Source of the DNA: Dehalococcoidia bacterium | GTDB taxonomy: Bacteria > Chloroflexota > Dehalococcoidia > Lucifugimonadales > Lucifugimonadaceae | Direction of reading: 5' to 3' | Assembly: GCA_002708085.1 (NCBI GenBank) | Contig: PAOU01000011.1 | Coordinates: forward strand, 1-55,555 | Length of the DNA stretch: 55,555 nt | Shown: piece by piece, positions 38,837-48,286 of the stretch | Layout of the letters: each line of letters opens with the position of its first letter | Numbering within the stretch: the stretch's first letter is position 1 | Translations under genes and position numbers: made by a program | The notes under the pieces: generated by a model | Seen by the model: the letters and a program-made list of their open reading frames with translations, nothing else | What the model was told of the DNA's origin: nothing | The model's database searches: none

Positions 38837-39754
38837 ATGTATCATAGTAAAGACATCACTGTTCTTATAGCTACTAAAGACAGAGTAAAGCAAATTGAAA
38901 GAGCTATTTTGAGTTCTGTAAATCAGTCAATAAATCCAAGAGTAGTTGTATTGGATGATGCCTCAGAAATAAATATTAAGAAAGAATTAGCATATAAATT
39001 TTCTAAATTTCGAATCAAATGGTTAAGATCAAATACACCTTCTGGAGTAGCAGGTGCAAGAAATAAACTTGTAGAAAATTCTTCTGGTTCTATAATGGTT
39101 TTTTTAGATGATGATGCTTATTTTTCAGATGAATATTCATTAGAAAAAATATTAAAGAAATTTTCTTCATCAGATAGTCTTGCTGCTATGGCTTTAAAAA
39201 TTGTTTTGCGTCAGGAAACTGATGGTCTACAAATTCCTTTTAATCGATTAGAAAGAATATTAAACAAAAATATTCATAATAATGAAACTGAAGCATCTTA
39301 CTATGTTGGCGCAGGACATGTTTTAGTAAGGGAAGTTTTTGAAAAAACTGGTGGCTACGATAATGATTTTTTTTATGGACTTGAAGAATTAGATTTAAGT
39401 TCATCAATTATTAAGGAAGGAAAAAAAATCATTTATTTTCCAGATGTTGAAGTGATTCATGAACCTCAGAGATCAGTTGTAGATAAAAAAAATCAATTAA
39501 AAGATGAAACCTACTATAGTATTAGAAATCGAATATGGGTTTCCTATAAACACTTACCAATAATTTATCTTATTAGTCATTTATTTATTTGGGGTTCATT
39601 TTATTTATTAAGATCCTTGTTAAAGTTTCAGTTGATAAAATATTTTTTTGCATTGAAAGATGGATTTTTAAAATTAAAACATTTAAGAAGGAACCCATTT
39701 AATTCTGAAAGCATAAAATATTTAAGAAAGAATCATGGGAGATTGTGGTATTGA
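38837..39754 (+). CDS. Glycosyltransferase family 2
   Basis: TVLIATKDRVKQIERAILSSVNQS, VFLDDDAYF, TGGYDNDFFYGLEELDLSSSI. Confidence 0.88.
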   Translation: MYHSKDITVLIATKDRVKQIERAILSSVNQSINPRVVVLDDASEINIKKELAYKFSKFRIKWLRSNTPSGVAGARNKLVENSSGSIMVFLDDDAYFSDEYSLEKILKKFSSSDSLAAMALKIVLRQETDGLQIPFNRLERILNKNIHNNETEASYYVGAGHVLVREVFEKTGGYDNDFFYGLEELDLSSSIIKEGKKIIYFPDVEVIHEPQRSVVDKKNQLKDETYYSIRNRIWVSYKHLPIIYLISHLFIWGSFYLLRSLLKFQLIKYFFALKDGFLKLKHLRRNPFNSESIKYLRKNHGRLWY

Positions 39755-39755
39755 G

Positions 39756-40799
39756 ATGACTACTCAGATATCTAAAACAGTTATTATTCCAACAAGAAAT
39801 GAGGAAGAGTACATAGAGGATTGTATAAATTCTCTTCTTGAAGGATCAAATGTAATCAACTCTACAGAATTTATCATTGTTGATGGAAAAAGTTCTGATA
39901 GAACTTTAGATATAGTTAGAGAAAAATTTCAACATTTGAATTTAAAAATATTAAATAATTCTAATGTATTTCAAGCATCAGCACTTAATTTAGGAATTGA
40001 AAATAGTTCTTCAAATATATTAGAGGTAGGCTCTGATTCACAAATTATTATCAGAGCAGATGCTCATTCTGTTTATCCTGAAAACTATCTTGCTCTTTGT
40101 GTAGAAGCATTACAAAAAAATCTAGAAGTAGGAAATGCTGGATCTATTCAGAAAGCAGTTGGAAAAAATTATTTTTCAAAAGCAATTGCTCTAGTAATGA
40201 ATTCTACTTTGGGTATGGGTGGTGTCAAATATAGAAAAATAGGAAATGAAAAATTGGAAAGTGATACTGCTTATCTTGGTTGTTGGTGGAAAGCAGATTT
40301 ATTAAAATTAGGTGGATTTAATGAAGATTTTCAAATCAATGAAGATTATGAATTAAATATTAGGATAAGAAAATTTTTAAATAATAATTCAATTACTATT
40401 AATCCAAATTTAATAGTAGATTATTTTGTGAGAACAAATTTTTTAGGATTATTAAAACAATTTTTTAGATATGGATTATGGAAGACCAAAACTTTATCCA
40501 TACACCCAGATTCTCTTAAGAAAAGACAATTGGCACCTGTATTATTTGTATTATTTTTGGTTTCTTTAATAATAGGAAATTTAATCTTATCTTATCCATA
40601 TTTAGAAATTCTTAATTGGATAGGGGCTATTGTAGGTTTATTTTGGTTAATTATGATTATAGATATTTGGAAAGATTCTCCTAAAATTATAAATGTTTTT
40701 CTAATCCCCATAGTTGTTTTGTCTATGCATATTTCATGGGGTTTAGGTTTTTTATATGGACTTTTAAGATGGACTAGAGGAGGATGGAATAGATCTTGA
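39756..40799 (+). CDS. Glycosyltransferase family 2 (with C-terminal TM helices)
   Basis: VIIPTRNEEEYIEDCINSLL, IIVDGKSSDRTLDIV, IIRADAHS, GGFNEDFQINEDYELNIRI. ATG at 39756 is preferred over the overlapping ATG at 39735. Confidence 0.88.
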   Translation: MTTQISKTVIIPTRNEEEYIEDCINSLLEGSNVINSTEFIIVDGKSSDRTLDIVREKFQHLNLKILNNSNVFQASALNLGIENSSSNILEVGSDSQIIIRADAHSVYPENYLALCVEALQKNLEVGNAGSIQKAVGKNYFSKAIALVMNSTLGMGGVKYRKIGNEKLESDTAYLGCWWKADLLKLGGFNEDFQINEDYELNIRIRKFLNNNSITINPNLIVDYFVRTNFLGLLKQFFRYGLWKTKTLSIHPDSLKKRQLAPVLFVLFLVSLIIGNLILSYPYLEILNWIGAIVGLFWLIMIIDIWKDSPKIINVFLIPIVVLSMHISWGLGFLYGLLRWTRGGWNRS

Positions 40800-41410
40800 A
40801 TTCTAAGAGATATAAGTTAAAAAGAGTTCTTGATATTTCCATGATAATTGGAGGATTTATTTTCCCTTTACTATGGCCTTTTTGGATAATTATAATTTTT
40901 ATTGTTCCTTTATTAATTTGGATTGAAGATAGAGGTCCAATTTTTTATTCTCAAAAGAGAATAGGAAAAGATAAGAAAATTTTTAAGATTTTTAAATTTA
41001 GAACTATGGTACCTAATGCTGAAAAAATGACTGGTGCAGTATGGTCTACTAAAGATGATCCTAGAATTACTAAAATTGGAAATTTTTTGAGAAAGACAGC
41101 AATAGATGAGATTCCACAGTTAATAAATATCTTTAAAGGAGAAATGAGTTTTGTAGGGCCAAGAGCAGAAAGACCGGAATTGCACGAGGAATTTTCTAGA
41201 AAGATTCCAAATTTTGATAAAAGATTAGAGGTGACTCCAGGTCTCTCAGGTTTGGCACAAATAAATGGATCATATGATTTGAATCCTAAAGACAAATTGA
41301 AATTTGATATTGAATACTCAAATAAAATGAGTTTGCTTTTTGATATTAAGATAATTTTTATTTCAATATTAAATAGTTTAACTGCAAGATGGGATTCTCC
41401 AGAAAATTAA
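40796..41410 (+). CDS. Undecaprenyl-phosphate sugar phosphotransferase (bacterial sugar transferase)
   Basis: GPIFYSQKRIGKDKKIFKIFKFRTM, LRKTAIDEIPQLINIFKGEMSFVGPRAERPE, TPGLSGLAQI. TTG start. Confidence 0.93.
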   Translation: MNSKRYKLKRVLDISMIIGGFIFPLLWPFWIIIIFIVPLLIWIEDRGPIFYSQKRIGKDKKIFKIFKFRTMVPNAEKMTGAVWSTKDDPRITKIGNFLRKTAIDEIPQLINIFKGEMSFVGPRAERPELHEEFSRKIPNFDKRLEVTPGLSGLAQINGSYDLNPKDKLKFDIEYSNKMSLLFDIKIIFISILNSLTARWDSPEN

Positions 41411-43911
41411 TTTGATAATTCATTTTCAAGTTTTGAAATTAATGAATCCCAATGATTTTTATCTACATCGTTTAAATCAGGATGATCTTTTTTCCATATC
41501 TTGTTCCATCTTTTTGCACCATCTAAATCTTTTTTAATTAAAAATGTCCTTATCATTGTTTCTTGAGATGAAAGACTGGTAGGAGCTAGTTCAATTAATT
41601 TTTTAGATTTTTCTTCAATTTTATTTATATATGATTGATCATATAGATAAATTTTTGTGTAAAAATTCCACATAGCCATATTCATATCATAATCATTTGG
41701 ATCTCTATTAAGACTATCTTCAGCATTTGATTCTATTATTGAAATAATTTTTATGATTATTTCTTCTTTGTTTTCTTTAGATTCTGCAGAATCTAATATT
41801 GAATCCCAGTCTATTAGAACTTGATATACTAAATTAGTCCTTCCTGTAATAGACATTTGTGGAAAAGAGGATAATTTTTTGTTATAAATTTCGATATCAT
41901 TATTCATCCCTTTAGGAAATTGATTTTTGGATGCATTAAAAGGGATGATTATTAAGAAATATAAACTTATTAAGCTTATAGAAATAACTAAAACCACTAA
42001 AAAATTTATTCTCATTTTTTTAATGGAGCTTTCTGAATTATTTTGAATTATTGAATGTTTATTGAATCCTATTTGAGATCTTGCTAAAAAGGAAATTAAT
42101 AATGAAAATTGTAAGTATGTAGAGATTGTTGGAAATACTAAAAGGTTACTAATAAAAAATGATGTTAATCCTCCAGCAACAAAAATATGGAAAGTATTTT
42201 GAGAGTTGTTTTTGAAATTTTTTATGATTGCAGAAACTATCCATATCCAAATTAAAGCCCATATTGTTAATCCTAATAAACCTGTAGAAGTCAGTATGTC
42301 TAATGGTCTACTGTGAGATCTGTCCCATTTTGCAGGAGAATAACCTTCAAAATCTGTTCCCTTTAAGTATTTATAAAAAATGTAAGAAAAACTTTCAGTA
42401 CCAAATCCTATGACAGGTCTTTCTTTGAACGATTCAAGTGCTATTCTATAGGTAACTTTTCGATGACTTAAATCAATTCCTTCTTTGATAATATAAGATA
42501 GAGAAGGATGAATTTCGTATAATGTTTTATACATTGAGTTACATTTAGTGTAATCTCCTCCTGTACTCTCGCTTCCATCTAAAGTTATATTTACACCGCT
42601 AGGCAACTTATAAGATAATCTTGAAGTGGTTAAATTTGTTGCTCCAAAAAAATCTGTTGAATAATACCATATAATTATTTCATTCAGTGCTAACAATTTT
42701 TCATTACAATAAAAGTTTTCTTCTTCTAATTTGTCCACATCAAACATTAATTTATCGATAGTATTTTTCAACATAGGTTTATAGAAATCATCATCTGGAT
42801 CCAAATTAGTACTGAGATTTGAGACTGGTCCATATTCAGTATCAACAAAATTTAACATACCATACTTGTAAAATTTTTCTTTATTAAAAAAAGAAGTGTT
42901 AGGATTTTCTAGATTTATTATTTCTAAAATAGGTTTTGGTAAATTTTCTTCTAAGATTCTATTTCTGTATTTGTCTATTGACCAATCAATAGTAAGAGTG
43001 AGATACAAAATACTTGAAAAGGTAATTAATAGAGAAGAGAAAAATAAAGTAATAAAAGTATATTTAAAAAATTTATTATTACTCTTTAAAATTAATAAGG
43101 GAATTGTTAATAAGATTGCAGTAAATAATCCTAATAAAGCTCCTCTTGATCCACTTAACATTATTGTTAAAAAACAAGCTGATATCCCTAGTATAATTAA
43201 AGAAAATTTTAAAAATTCTATTTGTGAGTTTTTTAGAAAATCTTTCTTTTTCTTTAAATTTTTAATTATGAAATTGCTTTTTTCAATTAATAATCCTAAA
43301 CCAATGATTACAATAATCGATAAATATTGAGCTAGAAAATTGGGATTAGCCAAGGTACCGTTAATTTTTGAATCTATCACTGCTTTTCCAAAACCAGGGT
43401 ATGATTCATTTACAGGAAGATAAGTAATTGTAATGGGGAGAAAATTAAGAAAATTAAAAGGAATTCCTATATATTGGCTTAATGCAATTAATCCAACAAT
43501 AAATCCTATGAAAAAGTTAATTTTAAATAATGTTTTCCACTCGTCTAGGGATTTTAAAAAATTAACTGTTACAAAAACCATTAAGATTATATACATTATT
43601 GTAATAATCCCTTCCATTCGAATCCATGTGCCCCAAAAACTTTTTGTGAAGCTATAACCGAATAAGCTTGAAATTGAATTGATTGTTAAAAATCCCAATA
43701 ATAGTAGAATTATTGGAAAAATTTTTGGTTTTTCTTCTCTGTATTTAATTACTAAAATTAAAAAAGCAGTTGTTGAAATTATTACTAAGCTTCTAAACCA
43801 TATTGCTTTTCCTACTATGAAAGGATAAATAGTTTCAGGTGATACCAATAAAGGTGTTATCAGTAATCCAGATATTGATAGTTTTATAATCCAGATTAGG
43901 TATTTTTCCAT
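41407..43911 (-). CDS. O-antigen ligase/polymerase-like membrane protein with TPR-like C-terminus
   Basis: 834 aa polytopic; LSGSRGALLGLFTAI and ERPVIGFGTESFSYIFYKYL...RSHSRPLDILTSTGLLGLTIWALIWIW (Wzy_C pattern). Confidence 0.82.
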   Translation of the reverse strand: MEKYLIWIIKLSISGLLITPLLVSPETIYPFIVGKAIWFRSLVIISTTAFLILVIKYREEKPKIFPIILLLLGFLTINSISSLFGYSFTKSFWGTWIRMEGIITIMYIILMVFVTVNFLKSLDEWKTLFKINFFIGFIVGLIALSQYIGIPFNFLNFLPITITYLPVNESYPGFGKAVIDSKINGTLANPNFLAQYLSIIVIIGLGLLIEKSNFIIKNLKKKKDFLKNSQIEFLKFSLIILGISACFLTIMLSGSRGALLGLFTAILLTIPLLILKSNNKFFKYTFITLFFSSLLITFSSILYLTLTIDWSIDKYRNRILEENLPKPILEIINLENPNTSFFNKEKFYKYGMLNFVDTEYGPVSNLSTNLDPDDDFYKPMLKNTIDKLMFDVDKLEEENFYCNEKLLALNEIIIWYYSTDFFGATNLTTSRLSYKLPSGVNITLDGSESTGGDYTKCNSMYKTLYEIHPSLSYIIKEGIDLSHRKVTYRIALESFKERPVIGFGTESFSYIFYKYLKGTDFEGYSPAKWDRSHSRPLDILTSTGLLGLTIWALIWIWIVSAIIKNFKNNSQNTFHIFVAGGLTSFFISNLLVFPTISTYLQFSLLISFLARSQIGFNKHSIIQNNSESSIKKMRINFLVVLVISISLISLYFLIIIPFNASKNQFPKGMNNDIEIYNKKLSSFPQMSITGRTNLVYQVLIDWDSILDSAESKENKEEIIIKIISIIESNAEDSLNRDPNDYDMNMAMWNFYTKIYLYDQSYINKIEEKSKKLIELAPTSLSSQETMIRTFLIKKDLDGAKRWNKIWKKDHPDLNDVDKNHWDSLISKLENELSN

Positions 43912-43942
43912 TTCAATATAATGGTGAAGATTTTATAATCGA

Positions 43943-44902
43943 TTAATTTAGAGTAACAGATTTTAAAAAAGATATTGTCTCATTCAAACCTTGTTCAAAG
44001 TTAATTTTAGGCTTCCAATTGATTTCTTTTAAAGCTTTTTTGCTATCAAGAGTAATCCCTTTAATGTCTCCTGGTCTTTTAGGTAAATAATTAGGCTTTT
44101 TCGTGTAATTTAATATTTCTGCTAAATCTGAGAAAACTTTATTAGTTGTAATAGATATACCTGTTCCTACATTAAATACACCGGAGGCATTTTTTTCAAT
44201 TGCTTTTTCTATGAAATTCACTACATCATTAACATAAACATAGTCTCTATAATCATTTCCATCACCGAATATAGATACATTTTGATTATTTAGCATTGAA
44301 TTTGCGAATATAGATACAACTCCTGCTTCTCCATGGGGATTTTGTCTTGGTCCAAAAATATTAGCAGGTCGAACAATTAAATGTTTCATTCTTATTGATT
44401 CTGAAAAATATTTTATGTAATTTTCAACTGTTAACTTTGATAAACCATATGGAGATTTAGGAGAACAAGGATGATTTTCTCCTACTGAGAGTCCAGTGTT
44501 TTCTCCATAAATAGCTCCTCCGGTCGAAATGAAGACAAAATAATAATCTTGAGAATTATAAAAAGATTCTAGTAAATTCAAGGTACCTAAAATATTATTT
44601 TCAGCATCTTTTTTAGGGTTCCTAGAAGACATGGAAACACTAGTTTGACTAGCACAATGAATTATGATTTTGGGGTTAATTTTTTTGATTGTTTTTTTTA
44701 AATTAGTGTCATTAATATCCATTTGAATAAATTCAGCTTCAGGATTTATATGATTACTTTTTGAAGTTGTAGAAAGATTATCTATAATTGATATTCTGTT
44801 ACCTTTTTCTAGAAATGTGTCTACTAGATGAGACCCTAGAAATCCAGCTCCACCTGTAATTAATATTGAATTATTGTTTTTCAAACTACCTCCAATTAGC
44901 AT
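43943..44902 (-). CDS. NAD-dependent sugar epimerase/dehydratase (UDP-glucose 4-epimerase-like)
   Basis: ILITGGAGFLGSHLVDTFLEKG, YGLSKLTVENYI, RPANIFGPRQNPHGEAGVV. Confidence 0.9.
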   Translation of the reverse strand: MLIGGSLKNNNSILITGGAGFLGSHLVDTFLEKGNRISIIDNLSTTSKSNHINPEAEFIQMDINDTNLKKTIKKINPKIIIHCASQTSVSMSSRNPKKDAENNILGTLNLLESFYNSQDYYFVFISTGGAIYGENTGLSVGENHPCSPKSPYGLSKLTVENYIKYFSESIRMKHLIVRPANIFGPRQNPHGEAGVVSIFANSMLNNQNVSIFGDGNDYRDYVYVNDVVNFIEKAIEKNASGVFNVGTGISITTNKVFSDLAEILNYTKKPNYLPKRPGDIKGITLDSKKALKEINWKPKINFEQGLNETISFLKSVTLN

Positions 44903-45016
44903 GAAATATTAAAATAGATAACATTATAATACTTTATTAAGTTATATTGATGAGTAAACTTAAATTCTAGATATTTTTTTTCTGTTAAGTTAGGATGCAA
45001 TAAGAATAGGAGAATT

Positions 45017-46212
45017 ATGATAAAAATTATTAAAAATGGTTCAATTACTACTCCAAAAGGTTTTAAAGCTGGTGCTGTTTATGCTGGACTTAAAAGCCCT
45101 GGAGAAGATAAATATGATTTGGGAATAATTTATTCCTCTTCCCCTTCAAATTGGGCTGGTGTATTCACCAAAAATAAAATTGTTTCTCCTTCAGTAGTTT
45201 TAAGTAAATCTCTACCCGATATTATTCAAGGAGTAGTGGTAAATAGTGGGTCAGCTAATTGTTGCGTTGGTGATCAGGGCATGAGTGATGCAAGAGAATT
45301 AGTAGATCTTACCAAAAAACATTTGAATTCAGATCTTGATTTTGTTTTATGTAGTACAGGTGTAATAGGTGTTGAGTTGCCTATGGGATTAATAAGAGAA
45401 AATTTAGGAAAAATCAATGTTAATGATTCAGGAGGATCTGATTTTTCGAAATCAATTATAACTACAGATACAATTACTAAAGAAATTTCTATTGAGATAG
45501 AGCATGATGGTGAAAAAATTCATATTTCTGGTGTAGCTAAGGGTTCCGGCATGATTCATCCGAATATGGCTACAATGTTAGCTTTCATAACTACTGATGC
45601 AAAATCTGAATCATCTTATTTAAAGAAAGTTTTGAAAAATGTAGTTGATAAAACTTTTAATCAAATAGATGTTGATGGTGATACTAGTACTAATGATTCA
45701 GTTATTTTATTAGCTAATGGAGAATCAGGACAAAAAATTGATGAAAATTCTTCAATGCACGATGATTTCTTAAAAGGATTACATATTGTTGCTGAGGATT
45801 TATCAAAAAAATTGCTATTGATGCAGAAGGAGCACAACATTTAATTACAGCAAAAGTACAAGGAGCTATTAATAGTGTAGAGGCTAGACTTATAGCAAAA
45901 GAAATAGTTTCTTCAAATCTTGTAAAAACTGCTGTTTATGGAAGAGATCCTAATTGGGGCAGAATAATGATGGCTATAGGTAACTCTGATTCTAATATCA
46001 AAGAAGATAAGATAAAAATATTTATTAATGATATTCAAATTGTTGAAGAAGGAAAATCTATTCCTTTTAATCCAACATCTGTGATTGCAGCTCTTACGAA
46101 ATCAGAAGTAGAGATATTAGTAGATCTGGGTATTGGAAATGGTGATGGATGTGCTTGGGGTAGTGATTTAACTGAAGAATATGTTGTTTTTAATTCAGCC
46201 TATAGAACATAA
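45017..46212 (+). pseudogene. argJ: Glutamate N-acetyltransferase/amino-acid acetyltransferase ArgJ, interrupted by a -1 frame change at an A7 tract (45805-45811)
   Basis: First frame covers the N-terminus through KGSGMIHPNMATMLAFITTDA. The continuation AIDAEGAQHLITAKVQGAINSVEARLIAKEIVSSNLVKTAVYGRDPNWGRIMMAIGNSD... is in the -1 frame. Functional status unknown: mutation, assembly error, or recoding/slippage. Confidence 0.88.
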
Positions 46213-46257
46213 TACTTCTGATTGTGTTTTATATTAATAATATGATCTTTATTTAAT

Positions 46258-47067
46258 ATGATGACTTCTAATAATAATATTGAAAACCCAAAAAATGATG
46301 TGATAGTTGTAAAGATTGGAGGTAGTACATTAGGAGTTGGTGATAGCACTTTGGCAGACTTAGTAGAATTAAGAAAATCTGGTTTTAAGGTAATTATTGT
46401 GCATGGAGGAGGAAAACAAATTTCTGAGTGGGCATCTAAGTTAGGCATTAGGCCTGAATTTATTAATGGTCTTAGGAGAACTGATCTTCAAACTATGGAA
46501 GTAGCTATTGGTGTCCTTGCTGGATTGATAAACACAAAAATTGTTAATGAATTAAATGTTTTAGGCGCAAGCGCAGTAGGTTATTCAGGTGTTTCAGATA
46601 GATTATTTCAAGCGAAAATAAAAGATAAAAATTTGGGGTTAGTAGGAGAATTAGTTGGATGTAATGTCGACTCTCTGATAAAAATCTTAGAAAATTCTAT
46701 TCCTGTTGTATCTCCAATTGCTTTCAATATAGGATTTCTAGATATAGAACAAGATGGAATTTTAAATGTAAATGCTGACACAGCAGCAGGTTACTTAGCT
46801 AAAAGTTTGAATGCAGACAAACTGGTTTTTCAGACTGATGTTGAAGGAGTATTAGATTTTTATGGTAGAGTTATACCTCATATGACAACATCTCAAGCCA
46901 AAGAGATAATAAAATCTGGAATTGCGAAAGATGGAATGATACCAAAAATTCATGCTTGTATTAATTCTCTTTCAAATGTTTCTTCAACTCATATAATAGA
47001 TGGCAGGGTAAATAAAGCATTGTTAGATTGTATTTCGAATAAAAAAATTGGAACAAGGATTATTTAG
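46258..47067 (+). CDS. argB: Acetylglutamate kinase
   Basis: VVKIGGSTLG, VIIVHGGGKQISEW, NVNADTAAGYLAKSL, GGTRII-like C-terminus. Start 46258 or 46261. Confidence 0.9.
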   Translation: MMTSNNNIENPKNDVIVVKIGGSTLGVGDSTLADLVELRKSGFKVIIVHGGGKQISEWASKLGIRPEFINGLRRTDLQTMEVAIGVLAGLINTKIVNELNVLGASAVGYSGVSDRLFQAKIKDKNLGLVGELVGCNVDSLIKILENSIPVVSPIAFNIGFLDIEQDGILNVNADTAAGYLAKSLNADKLVFQTDVEGVLDFYGRVIPHMTTSQAKEIIKSGIAKDGMIPKIHACINSLSNVSSTHIIDGRVNKALLDCISNKKIGTRII

Positions 47068-47068
47068 T

Positions 47069-48274
47069 ATGAATGAGAATATAGATAAATTAAAAAGTTG
47101 GCAAAATATAGAATCTCAATACTATATGCAAGTTGTAAATAGATTACCTGTAGTTTTAGTAATGGGTAAAGGGACTTTAGTATGGGATTCTAATTCAAAT
47201 AAATATCTTGATTTTACTTCAGGGTGGGCAGTTTTAAATTTGGGGCATTCTCATCCTGTTGTAACTGAGGCTATCCAAGAGCAGTCAAAAAAAATTATGC
47301 AAATGACGAATCTTTACTACACAATTCCTCAACTTGGATTGGCAAAATTATTAGCTGATAATTCTTGTTATGATAGAGTTTTTTTTAGTAATAGTGGTGC
47401 AGAAGCTAATGAGGGTGCATGCAAGTTAGCTAGAAAATGGGGCAGAGAGATGTTGGATGGAGCATATGAGATAATTACTGCTAATAATTCTTTTCATGGA
47501 AGGACTATGGCAATGATGGCTGCTACAGGTCAAAAACATTATCAAGAAGAATGGGAACCTCTAATGCCAGGTTTTATAAATGTTGAATATAATAATTTCG
47601 ATCAATTTTTAGAAAAAGCTAGTGAGAAAACATGTGCTGTTCTTTTGGAAGTTGTCCAAGGCGAAGGTGGAATAAATGTTCCTGATCAAAAATATCTACT
47701 AGATGTACAAAAATGGTGCCAAGAGAATAATGTTTTATTTATGGTAGATGAAGTACAAACTGGCATGGGAAGGCTAGGTACTTTATTTGGATATCAAAAA
47801 TTTGGTTTAGATCCAGATGTAATGGTTTTAGGAAAAGCTTTAGGAGCAGGAGTGCCTCTAGGAGCTTTTATGTGTAAAGAAAGGTTTTCAGTTTTATCTC
47901 CAGGAGACCATGGTTCAACTTTTGGTGGGAATGCATTGACTACTGCTGCAGGTTGGGCATCTGCTAAGTATATAATAGAAACAGATTTACCTGCAGAAGC
48001 TGCAAGAAGCGGAAAGTATTTGCATTCAATGTTAGATGTTATTAAAGAAAGGCATGATATAGAGGCAGTAAGAGGGTTTGGGTTATTGCTTGGTCTTGAA
48101 TTAAGAAAAAATAAAGCTCAAGCAGTTATTGAGAGATGCCTTTCAAAAGGATTATTGTTAAATGCTGTGAGGCCAAATATCATTAGATTTTTCCCTCCTT
48201 TAAATGTTTCAGAAGGAGAAATGAATCAAGCCGTAAAAATATTAGAAGAAGCTTTATTAGAAGAAAAAATTTAA
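47069..48274 (+). CDS. argD: Acetylornithine aminotransferase family
   Basis: FTSGWAVLNLGHSHPVVTEAI, FHGRTMAMMAATGQ, LFMVDEVQTGMGRLGTLF, GKALGAGVPLGAFM. ATG 47069 is used instead of the overlapping TTG 47048. Confidence 0.92.
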   Translation: MNENIDKLKSWQNIESQYYMQVVNRLPVVLVMGKGTLVWDSNSNKYLDFTSGWAVLNLGHSHPVVTEAIQEQSKKIMQMTNLYYTIPQLGLAKLLADNSCYDRVFFSNSGAEANEGACKLARKWGREMLDGAYEIITANNSFHGRTMAMMAATGQKHYQEEWEPLMPGFINVEYNNFDQFLEKASEKTCAVLLEVVQGEGGINVPDQKYLLDVQKWCQENNVLFMVDEVQTGMGRLGTLFGYQKFGLDPDVMVLGKALGAGVPLGAFMCKERFSVLSPGDHGSTFGGNALTTAAGWASAKYIIETDLPAEAARSGKYLHSMLDVIKERHDIEAVRGFGLLLGLELRKNKAQAVIERCLSKGLLLNAVRPNIIRFFPPLNVSEGEMNQAVKILEEALLEEKI

Positions 48275-48286
48275 GGATCATAAAAA

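Noticed and set aside
45967-46212. 81-aa ORF as an independent gene
   Set aside because: It is the C-terminus of ArgJ (MMAIGNSDSN... following GRDPNWGRI) in the -1 frame.
47048-47068. TTG 47048 as the argD start
   Set aside because: Overlaps the argB 3' end and adds residues MEQGLFS that simply re-read argB; ATG 47069 is more plausible.
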